The translations under genes and the position numbers were made by a program. Below, piece by piece: positions 1 to 9,458 of a DNA stretch of 48,840 nt. How positions within the stretch are numbered: position 1 is the first letter of the stretch; every line of letters begins with the position of its first letter. This stretch comes from Bacillus marasmi (GTDB taxonomy: Bacteria > Bacillota > Bacilli > Bacillales > Cytobacillaceae): NCBI RefSeq assembly GCF_902168435.1, contig NZ_LR656185.1:1-48840 (forward strand), written 5' to 3'. The notes under the pieces were generated by a model. It saw only the letters and a list, made by a program, of their open reading frames with translations. It did not search any database and was not told the origin of the DNA.

Positions 1-892
1 AACCTAACTCTTTCACATTTCTGGTTCGATCTTTTTTGGGGATCTTCTCAACAATTTCATATTGGGTAACGAACTTCCCATTAATCCTAGCAGTATATTT
101 CCTGACAATCTGCCCATTGTCAAAAACGTAAAAATCCCCACCATATTCCTCATACTCATCGATGATTTGAACTTGGTAGGCTAATTTATGCTGGATGTTT
201 ACAAACTCTTCTTTACTAATTGACCGAGGCTTTTTCGCCCGATATATTTCGCTGCTGTGATAGGCTTTCGTATTAAAATGAATCGGTGAAATACTGCCGT
301 TTTTCGTTGATGACTGTAATAACTGCTGAAATAGCATTTTCGCATAGGATTCGGCGGGTTGGGAATTTTGGTATCGATTGACTAGATCATAGTCCAGTTC
401 ATGAACCTTCTCAAGTGTATCCTTTCGCTCTTTCTCAGCTAGGTACATTTGATGGTCAAATTCAGCACTCGAGAATACATCTAAAGAAATAATATCATCA
501 ATGTTACGAAAAATCCTTTTTAGTTCTCTTTCCTTGTCGGATACAATCTCGTTAGATTTTTGTGCTGCTTTCGTTAAGGTTTCATCTAAAAATGGTACAT
601 GAACCAGTGTGTTTCCAGATAAATTACGTTCTGAGACGGCACCTTCAACACTAGTTAAAAATGAAAGATGTTGATCAATAAAATCTTCCCAGGCATTGAC
701 GACATCTATTTGAGCACGATAAAAACCTTTGATTGAATCGGCAGTCTTACCTTTAAAATCAGTCAGCTGGACGATTTCTTGAAAAGCTCCCTTTAAATCT
801 TCCAATTGTTTCTGTAAGTTTTGATAATCTTTGATTCTTTCAGTTATAGACGAAAGCAATGTGCTTGCTTCAAAGATTTTTAGATATGACAT
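1..892 (-). CDS. LXG-domain polymorphic toxin (type VII secretion substrate), 3' end outside window
   Basis: The frame opens with ATG at 892 and stays open to the window edge (297 codons), so the C-terminal toxin domain is not visible. The protein starts MSYLKIFEASTLLSSI and continues as a long helical region with repeated polar heptads, as in the N-terminal LXG domain that pairs with small helical partners for export through the type VII (Ess/Yuk) system. It lies 16 nt downstream of a YwqI-like gene and a YwqH-like remnant, the usual gene order for LXG loci in Bacillus. Known of the family: the C-terminal part is a variable toxin, often a nuclease, followed by an immunity gene. Which toxin this is cannot be told from the part present. 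Confidence 0.8.
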   Translation of the reverse strand, partial: MSYLKIFEASTLLSSITERIKDYQNLQKQLEDLKGAFQEIVQLTDFKGKTADSIKGFYRAQIDVVNAWEDFIDQHLSFLTSVEGAVSERNLSGNTLVHVPFLDETLTKAAQKSNEIVSDKERELKRIFRNIDDIISLDVFSSAEFDHQMYLAEKERKDTLEKVHELDYDLVNRYQNSQPAESYAKMLFQQLLQSSTKNGSISPIHFNTKAYHSSEIYRAKKPRSISKEEFVNIQHKLAYQVQIIDEYEEYGGDFYVFDNGQIVRKYTARINGKFVTQYEIVEKIPKKDRTRNVKELG

Positions 893-908
893 TCTTCTAA
901 TTCCTTCT

Positions 909-1184
909 TTATTTTGGTGTACCGTTTGCAATTGCTTCGTCTTGTTGTTTAATAGAATCTACATTTGAGCGGGTATCCTCAATATTTTGCGCGACAATTT
1001 CTATGTATGAAGCAATGTCAAACGCAATAGTGGTCTCCCTTGATGTCCACCGGTCAGTAAAATCAAGCTTATTATTGCCAAGTAACTGTTCGTTTGGATT
1101 GAGAAGGTTCAGAGCAGATAAAGCTTCTTTGACCTTTGTTAACCGTTTCATGACTTCATCATGTTTTACTTGAATCGTACTCAT
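909..1184 (-). CDS. YwqI/DUF5344-like LXG partner protein
   Basis: A 91-residue, all-helical, acidic protein (MSTIQVKHDEVMKRLTKVKE at the start) without a signal peptide. Size and position directly before an LXG toxin gene match the YwqI/DUF5344 family, small partners that bind the LXG domain for type VII export. The start is supported by AGGAGG about 9 nt upstream. Its ATG overlaps the stop of the preceding ywqH-like frame by one base (TAATG), so translation of the two was probably coupled. Family assignment rests on size, composition and context. Confidence 0.75.
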   Translation of the reverse strand: MSTIQVKHDEVMKRLTKVKEALSALNLLNPNEQLLGNNKLDFTDRWTSRETTIAFDIASYIEIVAQNIEDTRSNVDSIKQQDEAIANGTPK

Positions 1185-1423
1185 TAAGACAATTGCCTCC
1201 TGATTTGCTTGATTTTACGTTGCAAGTCTTCTGTTCCCTCTTCACCCTTTGTCAAAAGTCGTTCTGCTTCGCGGGTTAAGCCACTGGCAAAGGATAATCC
1301 TGATTTTTCCTGTTCCAAAATATAAAGTTTTGAATCTATCTTTTCAATATATCTATCGTACTCAGAATGAAAAATATGTTGCATTTCCCTATGTGCACGA
1401 GAACGGGATTCATCGAATGTCAT
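1184..1423 (-). CDS. C-terminal half of a YwqH/DUF5082-like LXG partner (gene broken upstream)
   Basis: The open part encodes 79 residues of helical, charged protein. Translating further upstream in the same frame gives AEWNTNLTLNLQAYWEGNRA directly before its first methionine, including a W-x-G turn as in WXG100-like proteins. This shows that the 79 residues are the C-terminal half of a roughly 140-residue YwqH-like protein. The upstream frame is interrupted by an amber stop (TAG) and a frameshift (see 1424-1609). GGAAGG lies about 9 nt before ATG 1423, so a truncated product could still be made. Known of the family: YwqH-like proteins act with YwqI-like proteins in LXG toxin export. A truncated product may not work. 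Confidence 0.6.
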   Translation of the reverse strand: MTFDESRSRAHREMQHIFHSEYDRYIEKIDSKLYILEQEKSGLSFASGLTREAERLLTKGEEGTEDLQRKIKQIRRQLS

Positions 1424-1609
1424 AGCTCGATTTCCTTCCCAATAAGCTTGAAGATTTAGGGTTAGATTGGTATTCCACTCTGCCTAGGCATTGTTTTGTT
1501 CCCTTTTATTTCTCTTTTTGCTTGTTCTAGCATGTTTATTTGATCTGCTAGATTAGCAGATTGATGTTTTATATATGAGGAAAGTTGCGTCAAAATTGCT
1601 GAAAATCAT
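1424..1609 (-). pseudogene. Decayed N-terminal half of the ywqH-like gene
   Basis: AGGAGGGG precedes an ATG at 1609, but that frame stops after 18 codons. A second frame (1462-1593) encodes ILTQLSSYIKHQSANLADQI and the following helical residues, typical of the N-terminal coiled coil of YwqH-like proteins. Around 1490 the sense shifts again into the frame EQNNA-stop-AEWNTNL that runs into the 79-residue gene below 1423. At least two frameshifts and one TAG therefore break the gene, while its ribosome binding site is preserved. Confidence 0.6.
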
Positions 1610-1796
1610 ATCCTTTTTCCCCTCCTCACATGCAATAATTTCCATATAGGTTATTATATGTCGAATTATGATAGCTGCTAAATAAGTAGTTATACCTATT
1701 TTACATACATTGGAAGGATGAGAAAGCTCAGTGATTTATTGTATTTAATCTTATTTCCAACAAGTTAAATTTCCGTCTGCCTTCTTGTTACTCAAG

Positions 1797-1843
1797 AAAA
1801 AAAGAGGCTTCCCAAAAGTTTTTTCAACTAATGAGAAACCTCT
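1797..1843 (-). terminator. Probable rho-independent terminator (minus strand)
   Basis: Read on the minus strand, AGAGGTTTCTC and GGGAAGCCTCT form an imperfect stem followed directly by seven T residues. It would stop transcription arriving from the defence operon that ends at 2270. Confidence 0.5.
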
Positions 1844-1856
1844 ATTGTATATCTGA

Positions 1857-2070
1857 TGTTAGCATTTTGTTAGCAACAAGGACATAAACCCTTATGTATC
1901 AAGGGTTTCGCCGGCTATTACATCATGCCGCCCGTGAGCTTTGAGAGTGTAATATCGTTAACGAGAGGTGCAAGAAACGCGGTAAATCAACGTTTTGGAT
2001 ATTGCTGGTTGTAATATCTTTAACGTCGATTTACCGTTTTTTATGGGATTGCGTTAGCAAAATGTTAGCA
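1857..2070. other. Attachment-site-like repeat region with a groEL 3'-end-like segment
   Basis: On the minus strand GGCGGCATGATGTAA (1918-1932) resembles the Gly-Gly-Met-Met-stop end of groEL. It is followed by an AAACCCTT/AAGGGTTT hairpin (1886-1908). Around it are four same-orientation copies of GTTAGCA (1858, 1869, 2053, 2063), two copies of GTAATATCKTTAACG (1949-1963 and 2011-2025), and a 15-bp inverted repeat with one mismatch (CGGTAAATCAACGTT at 1980-1994 against 2022-2036). Short core plus repeated arm-type sites is the organisation of tyrosine-integrase attachment sites. The groEL reading is from memory of Bacillus groEL ends. From 2071 to 2269 I see nothing further. Confidence 0.45.
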
Positions 2071-2269
2071 TTTAGGTGTTCTTTAAAAGAACTGCAATTT
2101 AATCTCATTTAGTAGTGCAAATACATTTACAGAATTTTATTGGTACTATTAAGTCTGGAATAGGGAAATGTCATTGGGTGTATTTTGTTTAAAGCTGTTA
2201 AGAATTAAGAGAAATTGCAATCATCTGTTGAACTAGAATCTTATGGTATGAAAGTTTTTATTATTTGCT

Positions 2270-3304
2270 CTAAAAATCTCTACCCGCTTCACTAATAGCA
2301 ATTTCGTTTTCATGAGAAGAAGAAGATTTTGATTTTGCTGATTCTGGATTAATATTTAATATATATTGGAATTCATCTAAAATAATTGCCTTCTCAATAA
2401 AATTATGTCCACAGTACAAAAACTTTTCACATGAATGAAGTTTAATTTCAAGGTATTTTTTCATTAAATCATTGCCCTCATGTAATTGTAACTCTGTGTA
2501 GTTTGACATAATTGCAGCTTTATTTTGTTTTATATAACCTTCAATTCTGCTATTAACTTCAAATATTTTATCCCACGACAAGATTTCTTTTTTAAACCTT
2601 TCACTACTAATATGTACTTTAGTTCCACGAACACTTAAAGATACATCGTTATTACCCTTCTCAAAAGGGTAAAATACTTTCCTTAATGATATATCTTTTT
2701 CTTTTTTATAATCTTCATTACAATCATGACACATTGGTACTAAATTATTCCTAATAAGCGAGACAAATGGATACTGACTCCTAAGAAGATAATGATCAAA
2801 AGGCTCCCTTCGCCTTTCAAAGGTCGTCTTCATGGGCTTTATCCCACAAAATGGACATAATGTATATCGGGAAAAGTTCCCCTCATAAAATTGATTATAG
2901 TAATCTTTGAAACTCCCTAAAGTATCTTTAAAAAATTTCACACTAGGGAAATCATCATATAAATAATTAAAAATTTTTCTTAGGTCATTAGCAATCTCAG
3001 AGGGGAGCTGGGTATATTTAACCGGCTTAAATACTGATGAGCATACATTTTCAATTGCAGTATTCCTTCTATATGCTTCTCTGACTTTAATCTTATCCCG
3101 TTTACTAAGTTCATTATATTTTTGATGAAAGTCTTTTAAAAACTCTTTAACTAAATTAGTCCGCTTTAATTTAGTGAAAAATTCTGAGTCAATTGAGTGA
3201 TTAAAATCCTCTCCATTAAACGTTTTGCCAAAAAAACTTTCCATACTCGATATATAGTAATCTAAATGTTCATTTTTAAAGTTAATATCATAAAAAAACC
3301 ACAT
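2270..3304 (-). CDS. HNH endonuclease, PtuB-like, last gene of the RM operon
   Basis: A 344-residue protein with a zinc-bound HNH domain in the middle: C150 and C153 (CPFCG), then PFDHYLLR with D170/H171, then LVPMCHDCNEDYKKEKD with C192, C195 and N196. The flanking halves are helical and charged without known motifs. It begins 3 nt after the stop of the upstream ATPase gene, so the two are made together. An ATPase followed by an HNH nuclease is the composition of the Septu (PtuA/PtuB) anti-phage system, where the HNH subunit cuts DNA. Direct membership is inferred: the protein is longer than the PtuB proteins I recall, and it could instead be an RM-associated HNH family. Confidence 0.75.
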   Translation of the reverse strand: MWFFYDINFKNEHLDYYISSMESFFGKTFNGEDFNHSIDSEFFTKLKRTNLVKEFLKDFHQKYNELSKRDKIKVREAYRRNTAIENVCSSVFKPVKYTQLPSEIANDLRKIFNYLYDDFPSVKFFKDTLGSFKDYYNQFYEGNFSRYTLCPFCGIKPMKTTFERRREPFDHYLLRSQYPFVSLIRNNLVPMCHDCNEDYKKEKDISLRKVFYPFEKGNNDVSLSVRGTKVHISSERFKKEILSWDKIFEVNSRIEGYIKQNKAAIMSNYTELQLHEGNDLMKKYLEIKLHSCEKFLYCGHNFIEKAIILDEFQYILNINPESAKSKSSSSHENEIAISEAGRDF

Positions 3305-3307
3305 AAA

Positions 3308-4852
3308 TCAGACCCTTTGCTTTTTATAAATCTTATTCAAAAGCATCATTCTCTCTGCAGAATTTCCAAAATTCTCAGCTACCTCTTGTTCAATCTGTAA
3401 TAGCTTTTGTATATCTTCTTCTCTTTCTATTAATCCTAAATATCTTTTATATGCCTGCATAGCAATTTCGGAAACCGTATCACTCTTATTAAAAATACTA
3501 CTAGCTATAATATTAGGGTTTGTCCCAAATGTATGAATATCAATTGTTTCTACAATTCCATTTTTAATAAATATTATATCTTCACTTCTAATGTCTGTTA
3601 AAACTTCAGGGTTATGAGTAGTAAAAAGACATTGTGAGTTTTGACTTTTTATCATTGATATTATAGAAAGGAATTTTGATTTCCATTCAGGATTAAAGTG
3701 AGTATCAGGTTCATCTAATATAAATAATGTATTTGGACTATCATGTATTAATAATAAAGACGATATTAGTAAGAGTTGAAATTCTCCATCAGATAAATCT
3801 AATATGCTTACAATAGATTTATCTGACTTAGTAATTAAACAATCTCTCAAACTAAAAACCTTTTTTTCTGTTGAAAAATAGGAATGAATATCCTTAATTG
3901 CATAATGTAATTCTTGTTCTATTAACTTTCGCTTCTTTTTAGAGATCTTCAATAAATTTAAATTCTCTAAGAATTCGAAAGTCCTATAAATATTTGTAGG
4001 GTTATTCAAATAATGGTCCTCTAAACGCTCATAATTATTTTGGAAAATTATATCATAATTACCTTCCATTTTTGAATCTTCTATTTCATTAGAAAAGCTA
4101 AGAAGCTTTCTAACTTCAAGCGATTCCATACTTGGCAGCTCAATTTGCTTTCCGCGATAAGAAAAATTTATATCTACCTTTATGAACGATATCCTTTCTA
4201 AATTAAGTAAATCCTTTAACCTTCTTATTTTCTCACTATTAAAAAGTAACATAGAAGTTATTAACAAGGCACGATAACTTTCATGCACATACTCTAATTT
4301 CATATTATTTATATCAGTAATGATTTGATTATACATATTATCTAAATATCTATTCTGATTGTAAAACCTATATCTCAATAACTCATTACTAATAGTTTCA
4401 TTTTCTCCAGATGAATAAACAACTAATGCATTAGGAAGAAAATGCTTTAACTTCTCTCTTTCTACTTTCAGAGGAACTAGTTCACTTGAACGAAGTTTAA
4501 TAAAAATATTAAATGAAAATAATTCATCACTCTTAACCTTAGCTTTTACAATAATTTCATTAATATCATCATACTTTAAGTTCTCGTTATCTTTGTTGGC
4601 AATTAATGAATAAGTTTGAGGTGTAAGTGCAAGTAAATAATCTAATTCAAAATCTAATTGCTCATAAATCTTATAATTGTTTAATCTTGCATATAAATTT
4701 AGAAAAGCATTAACAATCATTTCTTGAAATTTAGACTTTCCACTTCCATTAACACCTACTATAGCTAAGATTTTCGAATTATTAAAATAAAAATCAGCAC
4801 CTTTAGAGAATATCGAATAATCACTTAATAATTTTAACTTTAATAAATTCAA
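3308..4852 (-). CDS. ABC/SMC-type AAA ATPase, PtuA-like
   Basis: A 514-residue ATPase with Walker A GVNGSGKS near residues 33-40, an ABC-like signature LSDGE near 353, Walker B LFILDEPD near 376, and a switch histidine in FTTHNPE near 411. This is the head-domain architecture of AAA_15/AAA_21 defence ATPases. There is no TOPRIM domain in its C-terminus, which separates it from OLD nucleases. The start is TTG 4852, with GAGGG 9 nt upstream. It follows hsdR by 56 nt and precedes the HNH gene by 3 nt. In Septu the ATPase controls the HNH nuclease by nucleotide state, and the same role is inferred here. Confidence 0.78.
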   Translation of the reverse strand: MNLLKLKLLSDYSIFSKGADFYFNNSKILAIVGVNGSGKSKFQEMIVNAFLNLYARLNNYKIYEQLDFELDYLLALTPQTYSLIANKDNENLKYDDINEIIVKAKVKSDELFSFNIFIKLRSSELVPLKVEREKLKHFLPNALVVYSSGENETISNELLRYRFYNQNRYLDNMYNQIITDINNMKLEYVHESYRALLITSMLLFNSEKIRRLKDLLNLERISFIKVDINFSYRGKQIELPSMESLEVRKLLSFSNEIEDSKMEGNYDIIFQNNYERLEDHYLNNPTNIYRTFEFLENLNLLKISKKKRKLIEQELHYAIKDIHSYFSTEKKVFSLRDCLITKSDKSIVSILDLSDGEFQLLLISSLLLIHDSPNTLFILDEPDTHFNPEWKSKFLSIISMIKSQNSQCLFTTHNPEVLTDIRSEDIIFIKNGIVETIDIHTFGTNPNIIASSIFNKSDTVSEIAMQAYKRYLGLIEREEDIQKLLQIEQEVAENFGNSAERMMLLNKIYKKQRV

Positions 4853-4908
4853 TAATCATTACCCTCTTTATTAGGATTTCATAGATATTTTATTATATAG
4901 AAGAACAC

Positions 4909-7900
4909 TTACGAACCAGTATTAGTAACCTCTATTGAATTCTTATTTATTTCATCAATAATTCCAATAATCTTCCGAGCATCATCCATATTATCTTTAA
5001 ACAGTTCAACAATACTTCCAACCGACTTAAACGGATCTTGTTGTAAGACTTTCTTATCCATTACTCCGTTCTTCACGACATAATCGACAATAAGTTTTAC
5101 AAACCTACTTTGATAAATGTTAAGCTTCTCGTTAGATAAAAACTCTGAAAAGGCCTCATTTGCTGCCTGTGGGTCTAATCCAACAATTTGGCGTACAAGC
5201 TTTGTGACCGGGGTATCACCAAAGTCCTTTTCGTAATCGTCTTTAGTCCCTAATTCATTCCAAAGGATCGTTTCCAATGTTCGTAAATCTTGCTCAGTCA
5301 GTTGCTTATTATTTCTAAGTTTATGGATTGCTAGTTGATCTCGGTGTTCTTGTAAGTAGTGATGTACCTTCTTCTTATAATTCTGTAGGTCATTTGAATG
5401 GAAAATTGGTCCGTTTTCTTTTACTTCCAGTACTTCATCTTTGAAGTTTGTGAAGTAAATTTTTTGCTTTTCTTTTTCAATGAACTTGATAAGGTCACGT
5501 AGTGCTTCACGGACAGTCTCTAGTTCAAAGATGTCAGCACCTTCCCAGAACTCTTCAATCAAAACTTTATCAATAATAGGCTTTTGTGCAACTACTTGTG
5601 GTATTGTTCCTAATTTTGATAAAGATTCTGCTGTCGTAACAACGCTGCGAATAGGTTTAGTAGCATTTTTTGTTTGTAATTTAGCTAGTTCAATCGTATA
5701 CATGACTAAATCAAACCGTTTGGCAAATTCGTCATCATTAAATGGCACGATGATTGGTGAAACATGCTCTTTAATTTCATTTACATTCATTACCGTTAAT
5801 GAATTCCAATTTGCTTTATTTTTATATTTATGGACATGTTGTATATGTTGGCGGACACGGAAGTTTTCATCATCCAACGCATTTATATCTGCAAACACAT
5901 CATTAATGAGCTCGTTACGATGTGTAATATAATTATCTGTTTGATAATCCATGCCTTGAAGCTCTTTAATAATTTCTACCTTCGAGTTAAATAGCTTTTC
6001 TGTTAAACTTTCAGTAGCTTTTCCTTCCATTCCTTTTGGGTTTTCTCTAAAAAATTCAAAGTTCCCGCAATAATCAAATATTAGGAAATGTGTTTTATCC
6101 TGTCCTATACCAAACAAATCCGGACATAATCGAGTGCCACGACCAATCATTTGCCAAAACTTTGACTTAGATCGTACCTTTTTGAAAAAAACTAGATTCA
6201 CTGCTTCTGGAATATCGACACCTGTATCTAACATATCAACAGATACAGCAATTTGTGGCATCTTCTCTTTTGTAGAAAAGTCTTCGATTAGTGTTTGGTA
6301 GTAGTTAATGCTATAATCGATTACCTTCGCAAAGTCACCACCATACTCAGGGAATAAGATATCGAATCGCTCAACAATTTTAAGAGCATGTTGATGGTTT
6401 TTGGCAAAAACAATCGTTTTACCGAGCTTATCTCCACCTTCTACGTGAATGCCATTCTCCATTAAATTCTTGAGAACGGTATCAATTGTGTCTGCATTAA
6501 ATAACCATTCATTTAATGCACCACTATCTATATCTTCTCCGACTTCATCATCAAATGTCTCTTCGTATATTTCCTTTTCTTCATCTGTTAAATCGTCATA
6601 TCGAATACCTTCTTCCAGGAACTTCATTTTTGTTTCAATTGTCCTGTAATCAACAAGATATCCGTCTTCTACGGCCTTCTCCAACTCATAAGCATAAGTT
6701 GGCGCACCACTTTCTAAATTAAATACTTCATAAGTATTTTTATCAATTTCGTCTTTTGGTGTAGCAGTGAGCCCAAGCAAAATACCATCAAAATAGTTGA
6801 AAATCGAGCGATATTTTTTGTATATACTACGATGAGATTCATCAATAATAATTAAATCAAAGTGACCAATCGTGAATAGTTTTTTTCCATCTTTCCGTTT
6901 TGTATCATCGATTGCATTCATCATCGTCGGATAAGTGGAAAAGACCATCCGACTTTCTTCAGGATTATCTTTATTATCCAACAGATTACATAACGATAAG
7001 CTTGGTAGAAGATTATTAAAATTTTTCTTTGCTTGCAGTAGGAGAGTTTTGCGGTCTGCAAGAAACAATACATTCTTAATCCAATTATGACGAGAAAGAA
7101 CATCTACAATCGAGATTGCAACCCTTGTTTTCCCACTACCAGTAGCCATAACTAATAACATTTTACGTTGGTTGTTTTCTAGAGCATCACAAACTGCTAG
7201 AATGGATTCTTTTTGATAATAGCGATTCGTAATATCATCGTTTATCTCGATATTTTCAAATTTACGTTTCATCGTGAGACGATCGATAACTAGTTTTAAA
7301 TCCGCTTTATTGTAAAATCCAGATACTTTTCTCGGTGGGTAGGGTTGATGCCAAATATAAGTTTCAAAGCCGTTTGTATAAAAAATAACGGGACGTTGGC
7401 CATGCATTTGTTCAATGCAATCTGCATATAGTTTTGCTTGTTGCTTACCAGCATTAGGATCTTTTGATGTGCGTTTTGCTTCGATAACAGCAAGAGGCTT
7501 TCCATTATCCCCAAAGAGTACATAATCAACAAAACCAATGCCCTGATTATTAGGCATCCCTGTCACTTCATACTCTCTCACAACATCTTTACCAAATTCC
7601 CATCCAGCAAGTTTCAAATCAAGGTCAATATATTTTTGTCTCGTTTCAAATTCGTTTAGTTCATCAACTTGAAATTCATATTGTTCCGTATTTGATTCAC
7701 GTTTCGCTGTATTTGCTTTACGCAGCTCTTCGTTTTCCTTCATCATTTCTTCTAAACGTCGGTCTTTTGAGCTTAATTGCTCGTATAAATCTTGTAATTC
7801 TTTCGGTCGAACTCGCTTTTCTTCACCTTGTTGTAGCAATGACTCATCAAATTCTTTTGCCGTGTATTCATCCGAATAACAATAATCAATCCAGGCTACA

Positions 7901-8253
7901 AACTGATGGAGGTTATGTAAAGAAAGAATCGCTTCATCACGACCAATATTCGCATTAGAATGAACCGAAACATTTCCTAGCTTAACGATATACTTTAACA
8001 ACGGGAGAAAATCTTCATCTATAATAGCTAGAAAATTAGAATCATGAATTAAACTTGATAAATTATCTTGATAAGGGACTTTTAATTCACTGTCTGAACT
8101 ATAAAGCCATTTTACAGCAAGCTCAAGCGCGCGACGTGCCAAAATCGCACACGTCGCTGGACTCACAATTAGAGCCTTTTCCGCTTCTAAACAAGCACTT
8201 GTAAAGTTTATATATTGAGTTTTTTCTTTAAGAAAACCAAAGTTTGTCGTCAA
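4909..8253 (-). CDS. hsdR: Type I restriction enzyme, endonuclease/translocase subunit HsdR
   Basis: The 1114-residue protein has, in order: a DUF4145-like helical N-terminus (about 20-130); a PD-(D/E)XK nuclease domain (FVDYV near 241 and EAK near 258); and superfamily 2 helicase motifs MATGSGKT (359-366), DESH (461-464), TATP (486-489) and QMIGRGTR, with a helical C-terminal domain that joins the methylase. Together with HsdM and HsdS it would bind DNA, pull unmethylated DNA through by ATP hydrolysis and cut at a distance. The start is TTG 8253 with GGAGGG 6 nt upstream, and 17 nt separate it from hsdS. All catalytic motifs look intact. Confidence 0.95.
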   Translation of the reverse strand: MTTNFGFLKEKTQYINFTSACLEAEKALIVSPATCAILARRALELAVKWLYSSDSELKVPYQDNLSSLIHDSNFLAIIDEDFLPLLKYIVKLGNVSVHSNANIGRDEAILSLHNLHQFVAWIDYCYSDEYTAKEFDESLLQQGEEKRVRPKELQDLYEQLSSKDRRLEEMMKENEELRKANTAKRESNTEQYEFQVDELNEFETRQKYIDLDLKLAGWEFGKDVVREYEVTGMPNNQGIGFVDYVLFGDNGKPLAVIEAKRTSKDPNAGKQQAKLYADCIEQMHGQRPVIFYTNGFETYIWHQPYPPRKVSGFYNKADLKLVIDRLTMKRKFENIEINDDITNRYYQKESILAVCDALENNQRKMLLVMATGSGKTRVAISIVDVLSRHNWIKNVLFLADRKTLLLQAKKNFNNLLPSLSLCNLLDNKDNPEESRMVFSTYPTMMNAIDDTKRKDGKKLFTIGHFDLIIIDESHRSIYKKYRSIFNYFDGILLGLTATPKDEIDKNTYEVFNLESGAPTYAYELEKAVEDGYLVDYRTIETKMKFLEEGIRYDDLTDEEKEIYEETFDDEVGEDIDSGALNEWLFNADTIDTVLKNLMENGIHVEGGDKLGKTIVFAKNHQHALKIVERFDILFPEYGGDFAKVIDYSINYYQTLIEDFSTKEKMPQIAVSVDMLDTGVDIPEAVNLVFFKKVRSKSKFWQMIGRGTRLCPDLFGIGQDKTHFLIFDYCGNFEFFRENPKGMEGKATESLTEKLFNSKVEIIKELQGMDYQTDNYITHRNELINDVFADINALDDENFRVRQHIQHVHKYKNKANWNSLTVMNVNEIKEHVSPIIVPFNDDEFAKRFDLVMYTIELAKLQTKNATKPIRSVVTTAESLSKLGTIPQVVAQKPIIDKVLIEEFWEGADIFELETVREALRDLIKFIEKEKQKIYFTNFKDEVLEVKENGPIFHSNDLQNYKKKVHHYLQEHRDQLAIHKLRNNKQLTEQDLRTLETILWNELGTKDDYEKDFGDTPVTKLVRQIVGLDPQAANEAFSEFLSNEKLNIYQSRFVKLIVDYVVKNGVMDKKVLQQDPFKSVGSIVELFKDNMDDARKIIGIIDEINKNSIEVTNTGS

Positions 8254-8270
8254 GATTTTCCCTCCTTTAT

Positions 8271-9458
8271 TTAGGCATTCGGGAGTTTTTCTTGGGTGAA
8301 TAATTCTCCTTTGAAGGCACGTTGCTGCAAAGAATTATAAAGATTTTGCATTTCAATTAAATTCTTTTTTAAGAATGTCATTTTTTCTTGAACTTTATCT
8401 ACATGTAAAGAGAATTTATTTTGTAAATCTAAAGGTGGAATCATTAATTTAACTTTTTTTAATGAAAATATCTTCAATTCGGCAAATGTGGTACCAGAAG
8501 CTATATTTAAATAATCTCTAATTAGTTTATCCTTTAAAGCATATTGAATATATATTGTGTTAATATCATTAATGGTAAAATGGATCCACAGTACTCGACC
8601 ATCTTTGAAATAAAAAGGAGTGTTATCTCGCACTCTCCAAATCCTACCATCTGGACATATTGAGGGCATTAACAAATCCCCAACCTTAGGAATTCCACTA
8701 GATTGTGATAAATTTCTATAATGTTCTTTAGTTATAAAGAGAGTTGGTGAAATATCTTCTCCTAACGCTAAAGACCCAATTTCAGTTCCTCTATAAAAAG
8801 GAACTCCCTCACCCACTAATTCTTCAACAAAAACTCTTTTACTAGACCCTACTGTGGCAATATCACCAAGAGATTTAGAAGGGAAATCTTTGTCATTTGT
8901 TAACGGATCCCCAAACATCTCCCAAAACACACTTTGCGTTAATTGGTCTAATTCTTCAATTTGGGCTTTGCGTTTGTTAATGATAGATTCTGATAATTTA
9001 AGTACGTTAATTATTTTTTCCTGCATTTCTAGTCCGAAATTAGGTATTTGAGCAAGTAGTATATCTTCCCTTGTAATTCCGGGAATCATTCCTTTTGCTT
9101 TTTCTTTTAGCTTTTCTATATAAAATGCTAAAAAGTATTTAATGTACTCATTTAAATATCCATTTTTTACCCTCAACGCCATAACTTGCCTGCTTAAATG
9201 AGCTTCTTCTTCTAATATGAAAAACTCACCGACGGTTCCTTTTACAGATAGAATTATATCCCCTTTCTTACCTATAACTGTTGGGGTATCTGTCCATCTT
9301 TCGATAATAAACCTTCCATTATTTATATTGCTAGCCCCCATAATATATGGTATACCTTTTTCTTCTGCATTGTACTGCGACTTCTGAAGATCCCGTCCTG
9401 AAATTAGTTCAATTGCCTCTTGTAGTAAAATTGTACTGATTGAATTTTTCATTCTCAT
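8271..9458 (-). CDS. hsdS: Type I restriction enzyme specificity subunit HsdS
   Basis: A 395-residue protein with the usual two target-recognition halves, each ending in a long helical spacer. The first ends in a segment containing IINKRKAQIEELDQLTQSVF and the second in a segment containing MQNLYNSLQQRAFKGEL. The two recognition domains define the split DNA target that HsdM methylates and HsdR protects. Its ATG overlaps the hsdM stop by 4 nt (ATGA), so the two are translationally coupled. Length is normal and both halves are complete. I saw no second hsdS or partial copy nearby that would allow recombinational switching of specificity. Confidence 0.93.
   Translation of the reverse strand: MRMKNSISTILLQEAIELISGRDLQKSQYNAEEKGIPYIMGASNINNGRFIIERWTDTPTVIGKKGDIILSVKGTVGEFFILEEEAHLSRQVMALRVKNGYLNEYIKYFLAFYIEKLKEKAKGMIPGITREDILLAQIPNFGLEMQEKIINVLKLSESIINKRKAQIEELDQLTQSVFWEMFGDPLTNDKDFPSKSLGDIATVGSSKRVFVEELVGEGVPFYRGTEIGSLALGEDISPTLFITKEHYRNLSQSSGIPKVGDLLMPSICPDGRIWRVRDNTPFYFKDGRVLWIHFTINDINTIYIQYALKDKLIRDYLNIASGTTFAELKIFSLKKVKLMIPPLDLQNKFSLHVDKVQEKMTFLKKNLIEMQNLYNSLQQRAFKGELFTQEKLPNA

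Noticed and set aside
5480-5932. Plus-strand open frames inside hsdR, hsdM and other minus-strand genes
   Set aside because: They overlap well-supported genes in the opposite strand, lack ribosome binding sites and have no recognisable domains.
8271-9458. Phase-variable HsdS switched by the nearby recombinases
   Set aside because: Only one complete hsdS is present, with no inverted partial copy or matching repeats near 11-17 kb.
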